DNA of 35,354 nucleotides from JACCYQ01 sp036675565. Lineage in GTDB: Bacteria; Bacteroidota; Bacteroidia; Chitinophagales; Chitinophagaceae. The notes under the pieces were generated by a model. The model made no database searches and was not told the origin of the DNA. It saw only the letters and a list, made by a program, of their open reading frames with translations. Below, one piece after another: positions 26,656-33,966 of the stretch. The DNA is taken from contig JAKFER010000039.1 in assembly GCA_036675565.1 (NCBI GenBank), positions 1 to 35,354 of the forward strand, given 5' to 3'. The first letter of the stretch is position 1, and the number at the start of each line of letters is the position of its first letter. The translations under genes and the position numbers were made by a program.

Positions 26656-28688
26656 AGTTCTTGTTATCCATATTATTTGTATTGATATGGGTTATCATCA
26701 TCCATGGCCAGGAAATTCCGCCGGTAATAGAACAGCGGTTAGAGTTAACCGTTGAAGCGGATGAACTGGAAACGGAAGATGATCATTTTTTACAACAATT
26801 GGAATACTTTAGGACGAATCCCATTCAATTAAATACGGTCACTTCTGATGTATTGATCAACCTGCGGATTTTATCACCATTGCAGATTCATCATTTTTTA
26901 AATTACAGGAAGCTATTTGGAGAAATTACTTCGATTTACGAGTTGCAGGCCATTCCATTATGGGACCTGGAAACGATCAAAACTTTACTGCCATTTGTAA
27001 CCATAACGGGTAATGAATTTAATAAAGAAGAATTTGCAGGCAGGTTTAGTGGTGGCGATCAATATATACTTGGCAGGGTTTCGCAGGTATTGGAAAAATC
27101 ACAGGGTTATAAAAAAACATCCGGCAGTTTTTATGAGGGTTCCAGGCAGCATATTATGATGCGCTATCGGTATCGTTATAAAAACAGTTTACAATATGGA
27201 GTGGTAATGGATAAAGATGCTGGTGAATCATTTTTTTCCAAATCTCAAAAGCAGGGATTCGACTTTTATTCCGCTCATTTATATGCAACAAACATTGGGA
27301 AAGTGGAAACGCTGGCTATTGGGGATTATACTGTAAACCTGGGGCAGGGACTTATTCAGTGGCAAAGTCTTGCCTTTAAAAAAAGTGCTGATGTTACAGG
27401 AATTAAAAGGCAGTCCACAGTTTTAAGACCTTATAATTCTGCAGGTGAATTTTTTTTTAACAGGGGAGCAGGGGCAACATTAAAATTGAATGACTGGCAA
27501 TTAACAGCATTCGGTTCATTAAAAAAAATGAGTGCCAATTTTAACCTGGATACATTAAGTGATGAGGAACTGGTTACTTCTATATTAACCGGGGGATATC
27601 ATAGAACCCCATCTGAAATTAATGGCAAGGGACAATTAACGCAAACAAGTTTTGGCGGAAACCTGAATATAAAAAAAGATCATTGGCACCTGGGTTTGAA
27701 TGCCGTGCATTTTAATTATGATCAACCATTACAAAAAAGAGATGAAGCTTATAATAATTTTTCAATCAAAGGAAGAACCTGGCAGAATTACAGTTTGGAT
27801 TACAGCTATACTTATAATAACCTTCATTTTTTTGGTGAAGCAGCCATAGACAAATTGATGAATAAAGCTTTTATAAATGGGTTGTTGATTAGTTTAGACA
27901 ACCGGGCTGATTTTTCTCTTTTACATCGTTCCATATCAAAGGGGTATCAATCAATCAATGGAAATGCTTTTACGGAAAACACGATGCCAGTAAATGAAAA
28001 AGGTATTTTTGCCGGTTTATCGTTTCGGTTATCCCAAACCGTTAAATTAGATATGTATGCGGACCTATTTTCTTTTCCATGGTTAAAATATTTGTCTGAT
28101 GCGCCGAGTAACGGTAAAGAATATTTGGTACAACTTGCTTATTCCCCTAACCGGCAGCTTGAAATGTATACCCGGTTCAAATCGGAAACCAAACAAACCA
28201 ATCAAAGTGATAATATTTCTGAAACAAATTTCCTGGTGCCCATTTCAAAACAAAATTGGCGAACACAGTTTACTTATAAAGTAAACCGGGACGTTACCTT
28301 CCGACAAAGAACAGAATTAATGTGGTTTACTAAAGGAAAAGAAAGTGAAGAAGATGGTTTTTTGTCATACGCAGATTTTTTATATAAGCCAATGATGAAA
28401 AAATTTGGCGGTGGTATCCGGGTTCAATATTTTGAAACGGATAGTTATGACTCCCGATTATATGCCTATGAAAACGATGTTTTATACAATTTTTCTATTC
28501 CTCCATTTTCGGGCAAGGGCTTTCGGTACTATTTAAATTTCAACTTTGATATAAATAATATTTTCTCCCTTTATTTCCGCTTTGCACAAACCCAATATAA
28601 AGATGTAAATAAAGTTGGAACGGGTAATGACGAAATTGACGGACATACTCGTTCTGAAATTAAATTTCAATTAATTGCGCGTTGGTAA
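26652..28688 (+). CDS. Secreted protein with ComEA-like helix-hairpin-helix region and predicted beta-barrel
   Basis: The 678-residue product starts with a signal peptide (1-19). Residues about 57-117 have the spacing of a ComEA-type helix-hairpin-helix pair: NPIQLNTVTSDVL, then QIHHFLNYRKLFG, then SIYELQAI and LLPFV. However, the GxG turns that touch DNA are replaced (LSPLQ, PLWDL). From about 130 to the end the sequence shows repeated amphipathic strands rich in Tyr, Phe and Gly, with a final strand (IKFQLIARW) ending in an aromatic residue, typical of an outer-membrane barrel. The start codon overlaps the previous stop (ATGA), so the two are translationally coupled. The function is unknown; a DNA-related role is only a hypothesis. 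Confidence 0.7.
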   Translation: MKFLLSILFVLIWVIIIHGQEIPPVIEQRLELTVEADELETEDDHFLQQLEYFRTNPIQLNTVTSDVLINLRILSPLQIHHFLNYRKLFGEITSIYELQAIPLWDLETIKTLLPFVTITGNEFNKEEFAGRFSGGDQYILGRVSQVLEKSQGYKKTSGSFYEGSRQHIMMRYRYRYKNSLQYGVVMDKDAGESFFSKSQKQGFDFYSAHLYATNIGKVETLAIGDYTVNLGQGLIQWQSLAFKKSADVTGIKRQSTVLRPYNSAGEFFFNRGAGATLKLNDWQLTAFGSLKKMSANFNLDTLSDEELVTSILTGGYHRTPSEINGKGQLTQTSFGGNLNIKKDHWHLGLNAVHFNYDQPLQKRDEAYNNFSIKGRTWQNYSLDYSYTYNNLHFFGEAAIDKLMNKAFINGLLISLDNRADFSLLHRSISKGYQSINGNAFTENTMPVNEKGIFAGLSFRLSQTVKLDMYADLFSFPWLKYLSDAPSNGKEYLVQLAYSPNRQLEMYTRFKSETKQTNQSDNISETNFLVPISKQNWRTQFTYKVNRDVTFRQRTELMWFTKGKESEEDGFLSYADFLYKPMMKKFGGGIRVQYFETDSYDSRLYAYENDVLYNFSIPPFSGKGFRYYLNFNFDINNIFSLYFRFAQTQYKDVNKVGTGNDEIDGHTRSEIKFQLIARW

Positions 28689-28953
28689 AATTTTACCCCT
28701 AAATTTGGCAAGTCTTTTTTTAATGATTCTTTTTTTAGGGCCAAATCATAACGACTGCTTGTGAATGCTGATATTGGGGAGGTCATTTTTTATAAATGAG
28801 ATTTTGGTTTTTCCAATTAAATTTTGAATAACATTTTGTAATAAGCAGCATTTTATGTTACATGCATGTCTTTGTGTTTTGTTCCTTTTGAAGATGTTCA
28901 ATTAATGATGGTTTTTAAGGCTTGTATTTTTTAATTTAAAATTGATCGTTCAC
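28689..28953 (+). other. SusC upstream region with a candidate pseudoknot
   Basis: This 265-base gap lies between the HhH-barrel gene and the first susC-like gene. It holds a possible H-type pseudoknot at 28697-28746, two T7 runs at about 28714-28736, and a 10-base palindrome ACATGCATGT at 28860-28869. The last 30 bases (28924-28953) resemble the leader of the second susC. No regulator gene or open frame is seen. Confidence 0.5.
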
Positions 28954-31900
28954 ATGAGAAAATTTTCTTCACTGTTTACAGTGCTGATGATGCTATGTAC
29001 AATAGCATTCTCCCAAAATCGAACTGTATCTGGTCGCGTAACCGATGCTTCGGGTAATGCGGTTCCATTTGCTACGATTACTGTCAAAGGCACTACTACG
29101 GGTGTAGCTGCCGATGTTGATGGTAATTTTTCTATCGAAGCTCCCGCGAACGCAGTATTAATTGTGTCTGCTGCGGGTTACACTGCTTCTGAAACCAATA
29201 TTGGCAATCAAACAACGCTGAACCTGACATTGGGTGCCCAATCCAACCTGCAGGAAGTTGTTGTTACAGCTCTTGGTATTTCAAGAACCAAAAAATCGCT
29301 TCCTTATTCTTCTCAAACCGTATCTGCATCTGAACTGAATAAAATCAGGCCGGCAGATATTTCTTCTGCATTAGCAGGGAAAGTTTCTGGTTTGCAGGTG
29401 TTGGGAACTCCTAGCTCCAACTTTGGAGAAGGTAATGTGCGTATCAGGGGTGCTGCATCACTTACGGGTGCCAATCCTATTTATGTAGTGGATGGTACAG
29501 TTGTTAATCTGAATTCGGTTAACCTCGATGATGTTGAAACACTTACTGTTTTAAAAGGACCATCAGCAACAGCAATTTATGGTGTGCGTGGTTCTGGTGG
29601 TGTTGTTCTTATCACAACTAAAAAGGGTAGAAAAAAAGCTCCTGCAGTTACTATCAACTCATTAACTGAAATTGGTAATGTATCTATGTTACCTGATTAC
29701 CAGAATGAGTATGGTGGTGGATATTCACAGGATTGGGAAACTTTTGAATACAATCCTGCGGTTCACCCTGCTGAATGGGCTGCATTTGAAGGACAAAAAT
29801 TAGTTGACTATGGTGCTGATGAAAGCTGGGGACCAAAATTAGATGGTACTTTACATCGTTCTGCATATAGCTGGTATCCCGGTGATAAGTTCGGACAATT
29901 GACTCCATTTTCACCAAACCCGGATAACGTTAAAGATTTTTATGAAAACACCATTCGCCTGAATAATAATATTGTATTTGAAGGTGGTGGAGATGTGGCT
30001 GTTTATCGTTTAAGTTATAATAACAGGGTTAGTACACTACCTTTTCCAAATACAAGAAAAGAAGATAACATATTTTCTATTCGCGGAGCGGTTAATGTAT
30101 CTCCAAAACTGACTATCAGCTCTAATATTAATTACTTGAATATTCAGCAAAAGGGTGACCGTACGGAAGGTTATACCAATGATGGTCAAAACATTGCTCA
30201 AAACTTCAACCAGTGGTGGCAACGCCAGATTGATATCAACGAGTTGAAGGATTATAAAAATCCAGCTGGGGGCTTTAAAACATGGAATATCCGTAGCCCA
30301 ATAGATGCCCGTCCTGCTTATTGGGATAACGTTTATTACCAGATTTACGAAAGCTTTAGAAGACAATGGCAAAATCGCACTTATGGTGATATTACAGTTA
30401 GCTATGACATTCTTAAAGATCTTAAAGCATCCGTTATTTTCCGCGCCAACGTATTGAACTATGGTGGTGATGGTAGGATTGCCAGCGGTGGTTTGGAATT
30501 AGATCGTTATAATATTTACAACGGACAAACCGGTGAATATAACTATGAGTTTTTGGCAGAATACAAAAAATCCTTTGGTGATTTTGGCTGGGAACAATTT
30601 GTAGGTGGAAATATGCGTAAAGATTTCCGTCGTGAAAATTCAGCTGCAACCGTAGGTGGACTTTCAGTGCCTGGTTTGTACAGCATTACTGCAAGTGTCG
30701 ACAGACCTGCAGTTGGTAACAGCTGGAGCGATTATAAAATCAATTCACTGTATGCACGTGGAACATTTGATTATAAGAATTTCTTGTTCATAGATTATTC
30801 ATTAAGGAATGACTGGTCATCTGCTTTACCGGCTGAAGATAATTCATACCTGTATCCTTCAATTGGTATGAGCCTTGCTTTTACTGATTTAATCGATAAT
30901 GCTGGTTTTAAAAATGTTTTAAGTTTTGGTAAACTGAGAGCTGCTTATGGAAGGGTGGGTTCAGATCTTGACCCTTACCAGTTACAGGCAACATATGGTT
31001 TAGGAACACCTTATGGCAGTAATCCAACAATGGGTGCTCCAACAACTGTGTTTGATCCAAACATTAAACCTTCTCTTTCAAGTGAATATGAAGTTGGTGC
31101 TGAATTACAGTTTTTCAAAAACCGTATTGGCCTTGATTTCAGTTTATACAGAAAAGATGGTGTTGACCAGATTCTGCCACTTACAACCACTCCTTCATCA
31201 GGTTCTTCCAGCGTATTTATTAATGCTGGTTTGATCCGCAGCCAGGGTTGGGATTTGATTCTGAATGCTACTCCTGTACAAGGAAGAGATATCAGATGGA
31301 ATGTGCAATTAAACCTTGCTAAGAATGAATCCGAAGTTATTGATTTGGATACTACCCAAAATTTACGCAGTTACCTGTTAGGTACAGCGGCTTTTGGTCC
31401 ACAGGTTCAATCAAGAGTTGGTGAAAAATGGGGTACTTATATTGGAAGAACACAGCGTATTGATGAAAAGACTGGTTTACCTGTAATTAATTCTGCGGGT
31501 GCATTTTTATCAGATCCAAATAAAAATCTCGGATCAGCTTTACCTGATTACACAGGTGGTATCTTAACTTCTGTTGATTATAAGAACTTTTCTTTTGGAG
31601 CAACTTTCTCATTCCAGAAAGGCGGTCAGTTTTTCTCAACAAGCAAGTTATTCCTGTTATACTCTGGTTTGCACGAATCAACTGTTGGTTTAAATGATAA
31701 GGGAAATCCTGTTCGTGATGATCCATCTGTTGGTGGTGGCGTTCGGGTAGATGGTGTTTTAGCAGATGGCACACCAACCACAGTTTATAGAGAAGCTCAA
31801 AGTTATTATGGCGGTTTATTTGGTATTCATAATTTCTTTATGGAAGATGCCAGTTTCTTTAAATTGAGTGAAGCGAGAGTTAGTTATAATGTACCAGTTA

Positions 31901-32088
31901 CTAATTGGACTAAAACAATCAAAAACCTGAATGTTTCTGTATTTGCACGCAACCCATGGTTGATTTCAGCAAATACCAAAACCTGGGGAATTGATCCTTC
32001 TGAACTGGAAAATGACAGAGCTTTTTATGAAGGCGGTCAGTTACCTCCGGTTAGAAGTTATGGTTTAAACGTTTCTGTAGGTTTTTAA
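28954..32088 (+). CDS. SusC/RagA-family TonB-dependent outer-membrane transporter
   Basis: The 1044-residue product begins at ATG 28954 (MRKFSSLFTVLMM signal peptide ending FSQ). An N-terminal carboxypeptidase-regulatory-like domain follows (about 24-95, VSGRVTDASGNAVPFATI), then a TonB box (LQEVVVTALG, about 98-107), a plug domain (about 115-225, with VRIRGAASL, YVVDGTVVN and VLKGPSATAIYG), and a large barrel ending in an aromatic strand (YGLNVSVGF). SusC proteins pump glycans or peptides into the periplasm with a SusD lipoprotein lid, powered by TonB. The SusD partner follows after 19 bases. No glycosidase, ECF sigma or hybrid sensor is nearby, so the substrate is open. A TTG at 28942 is an unlikely earlier start. 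Confidence 0.95.
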   Translation: MRKFSSLFTVLMMLCTIAFSQNRTVSGRVTDASGNAVPFATITVKGTTTGVAADVDGNFSIEAPANAVLIVSAAGYTASETNIGNQTTLNLTLGAQSNLQEVVVTALGISRTKKSLPYSSQTVSASELNKIRPADISSALAGKVSGLQVLGTPSSNFGEGNVRIRGAASLTGANPIYVVDGTVVNLNSVNLDDVETLTVLKGPSATAIYGVRGSGGVVLITTKKGRKKAPAVTINSLTEIGNVSMLPDYQNEYGGGYSQDWETFEYNPAVHPAEWAAFEGQKLVDYGADESWGPKLDGTLHRSAYSWYPGDKFGQLTPFSPNPDNVKDFYENTIRLNNNIVFEGGGDVAVYRLSYNNRVSTLPFPNTRKEDNIFSIRGAVNVSPKLTISSNINYLNIQQKGDRTEGYTNDGQNIAQNFNQWWQRQIDINELKDYKNPAGGFKTWNIRSPIDARPAYWDNVYYQIYESFRRQWQNRTYGDITVSYDILKDLKASVIFRANVLNYGGDGRIASGGLELDRYNIYNGQTGEYNYEFLAEYKKSFGDFGWEQFVGGNMRKDFRRENSAATVGGLSVPGLYSITASVDRPAVGNSWSDYKINSLYARGTFDYKNFLFIDYSLRNDWSSALPAEDNSYLYPSIGMSLAFTDLIDNAGFKNVLSFGKLRAAYGRVGSDLDPYQLQATYGLGTPYGSNPTMGAPTTVFDPNIKPSLSSEYEVGAELQFFKNRIGLDFSLYRKDGVDQILPLTTTPSSGSSSVFINAGLIRSQGWDLILNATPVQGRDIRWNVQLNLAKNESEVIDLDTTQNLRSYLLGTAAFGPQVQSRVGEKWGTYIGRTQRIDEKTGLPVINSAGAFLSDPNKNLGSALPDYTGGILTSVDYKNFSFGATFSFQKGGQFFSTSKLFLLYSGLHESTVGLNDKGNPVRDDPSVGGGVRVDGVLADGTPTTVYREAQSYYGGLFGIHNFFMEDASFFKLSEARVSYNVPVTNWTKTIKNLNVSVFARNPWLISANTKTWGIDPSELENDRAFYEGGQLPPVRSYGLNVSVGF

Positions 32089-32107
32089 TAAAAACAAAAA
32101 ATTAGTT

Positions 32108-33571
32108 ATGAAAAGACAAATAATAACATTTGCAACTTTAATAGCAGTTGTTATGGGTGTCGGATTTACAGGGTGTACCAAACTCACAGAATTTGAAGAC
32201 ACCAATGTTAATCCTTATGCATCCACAGTACCTGTTACACAAAATTTGTTAACCGGGGCTTTACGTTGGTTACCTGCTACTGTTAACAGTGATGTAGGCG
32301 CTATTTATGCTCAGCATATTGGCGAAGTTCAATACACTGATGCCAGCAGGTTTTTAGGAATAAATTTCGCTTATACCGATTTTTATCGTGGACCATTGTT
32401 GAATCTGCAAAAGATCATTGATTTTAACAGCAATCCTGAAACAGCACCAACAGTTGTAGGTGGCGGTTCAAATGCTAACCAGTTAGCAGTTGCCAGGATA
32501 TTAAAAGCATATTTCTTTTTCCATATTACCAATCGTTGGGGTGATGTTCCTTACAGTGAAGCTTTACAACAAGGTGATAACCTAACGCCTAAATTTGACA
32601 GGCAGCAGGATATTTACACTGATTTATTTAAGGAATTAAAAGAAGCTGCAGACCAATTTGATAGTGGTGCACCTGTTGAAGGAGACATTTTCCTGAACGG
32701 TAATCCTGATCGTTGGATAAAATTTGCTAATTCACTCAGGCTTATCATGGCATTAAGGCTTTCAAAAGCTGATCCTGCTACTGGTAAAATCGAGTTCATG
32801 GATGCAAAAAGTGATGGTGTTATAATGACCGATGCAGAATCTTTCAGGTATCAGCACCTGGCCGAAACTGCTAACCAGAATGCCTGGTATGCACGGTATT
32901 TAACCCGTTTCGATTTTGCAATCAGCGAACCTTTCCTGGATTATCTTGAAAGTGTAAATGATCCAAGGATACCTGCCCTGGCAGATAAACCAACAGATGG
33001 TAATGCAAATTATGTAGGAATGCCATTTGGATTGGCAAGCACAACTGGAATTGCCAACAATTCAATTTCTTATATTGGTAGTGGACTGCGTGAGCAGGAT
33101 TCACCTGAGGTGATCATCTCTGCGCCGCACGTTTTGTTTACACTTGCAGAAGGTGAAGCAAGAGGCTGGAATGCAGCCGGTACACCTGATCATGTTGCAG
33201 CTGCTCAATATTATGTTGAAGGCATCAGGGAATCAATGAAGCAATTTGGCACATATGATGCAGCTTCATTTGCCGCTTATATCGCTCAGCCTGAAGTTGC
33301 TTATACACCTGCAGATGCTATTGAGAAGATTTCTTATCAGCGTTGGATTGCATTATACCTGAATGGATATGAAGCTTGGATGGAATGGAGAAGAACTGGT
33401 TTCCCGATTCTTGATCCTGGTCCTAGTCCACTTTCAATTGATGGAGAAATTCCTCGCAGGCAAGCTTATACTACCCTGGAAAGAGATCTGAATCTTGAAA
33501 ATTATAATTCAGTATTACAGTCTCAGGGTCCTGACGAAGTGAATACCAGAATATGGATTGATAAGCCATAA
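32108..33571 (+). CDS. SusD/RagB-family surface lipoprotein
   Basis: The 487-residue protein has a lipoprotein signal peptide with lipobox GFTGC (Cys23), followed by a helical, TPR-like SusD body. Recognisable segments are AVARILKAYFFFHITNRWGDVPYSEAL (about 122-148) and the C-terminal YQRWIALYLNGYEAWMEWRRTG, both standard in SusD-like proteins. It would sit as a lid on the SusC barrel and bind the nutrient at the cell surface. It follows its SusC by 19 bases, with a shared transcript closed by the strong terminator at 33592. Length is typical for this group. Confidence 0.94.
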   Translation: MKRQIITFATLIAVVMGVGFTGCTKLTEFEDTNVNPYASTVPVTQNLLTGALRWLPATVNSDVGAIYAQHIGEVQYTDASRFLGINFAYTDFYRGPLLNLQKIIDFNSNPETAPTVVGGGSNANQLAVARILKAYFFFHITNRWGDVPYSEALQQGDNLTPKFDRQQDIYTDLFKELKEAADQFDSGAPVEGDIFLNGNPDRWIKFANSLRLIMALRLSKADPATGKIEFMDAKSDGVIMTDAESFRYQHLAETANQNAWYARYLTRFDFAISEPFLDYLESVNDPRIPALADKPTDGNANYVGMPFGLASTTGIANNSISYIGSGLREQDSPEVIISAPHVLFTLAEGEARGWNAAGTPDHVAAAQYYVEGIRESMKQFGTYDAASFAAYIAQPEVAYTPADAIEKISYQRWIALYLNGYEAWMEWRRTGFPILDPGPSPLSIDGEIPRRQAYTTLERDLNLENYNSVLQSQGPDEVNTRIWIDKP

Positions 33572-33591
33572 CATTTTAATATCGTTTAATG

Positions 33592-33630
33592 GAAGGGGTT
33601 ATTCTTAACGAATAACCCCTTCTTTTTTTT
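33592..33630 (+). terminator. Strong intrinsic terminator after the SusC/SusD pair
   Basis: A perfect 13-bp stem (33592-33604 with 33610-33622, built on GAAGGGG and CCCCTTC) closes a 5-base TTAAC loop and is followed directly by eight T (33623-33630). It lies 20 bases after the SusD stop. This is the clearest terminator in the window. Confidence 0.95.
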
Positions 33631-33756
33631 AGCGCTACTTATTTTATTGACATTAACGTTTATGCCTAACCGATATAAATTTCCTCATTAATGATTATTC
33701 CATGTAAGAATAAATGATCAATAATTGCTTGTAATTTTTTATGAAAGAAGTATTTA

Positions 33757-33780
33757 TGATGAGTTTATAAAAACTCATCA
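33757..33780. repeat. 10-bp perfect inverted repeat
   Basis: TGATGAGTTT and AAACTCATCA flank a 4-base ATAA loop. It is not followed by a T run, so a terminator is unlikely; it could be a dimeric regulator site or an RNA hairpin. Confidence 0.6.
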
Positions 33781-33902
33781 ATTCATTTGTAAATAGCCGT
33801 GGTGGCTGATTGTAGAGCTTAATACATTAAAATAAATATAAAATTTTGCAGCATTCTGTAAGCAGGTAATGTCTATTAAAGTTGGTGTTGAAATCAAGTA
33901 CC

Positions 33903-33945
33903 GCATGAAGCGAAATTTCATGCACAGTTTTTTAACTGTGGATTT
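33903..33945 (+). promoter_or_regulatory. Tandem leader hairpins, attenuator-like
   Basis: Hairpin 1 pairs GCATGAA (33903-33909) with TTCATGC (33917-33923). Hairpin 2 pairs CACAGTT (33923-33929) with AACTGTG (33934-33940) around a TTTT loop and is followed by GATTTTT. They share base 33923 and end about 26 bases before the ATG at 33967. The second resembles a weak intrinsic terminator. Confidence 0.45.
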
Positions 33946-33966
33946 TTAACATTAAATGACATTCAC

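Larger units (their letters stand above)
33631..33966 (+). other. Structured intergenic/leader region before the second susC
   Basis: This 336-base gap has no open frame that looks real. It contains a 10-bp inverted repeat (33757-33766 with 33771-33780, loop ATAA), and two back-to-back hairpins just before the second susC (33903-33923 and 33923-33940). The promoter of the second susC must lie in here, but I find no exact TAnnTTTG; TAAAATTTTG at about 33839-33848 is the nearest look-alike. Confidence 0.6.

Noticed and set aside
28700..28707. TAAATTTG as a promoter -7 element for the first susC
   Set aside because: It matches the consensus, but no -33 element lies at 18-21 bases and the site is embedded in the paired arms of the candidate pseudoknot; the match could be chance in AT-rich DNA.
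28860..28869. Palindrome ACATGCATGT upstream of the first susC
   Set aside because: A 10-base palindrome is expected by chance in a window of this size and nothing else supports it as an operator.
28942..28953. TTG start four codons upstream for the first SusC
   Set aside because: The ATG at 28954 begins a complete signal peptide and matches the start of the second SusC; the bases before it belong to the shared leader.
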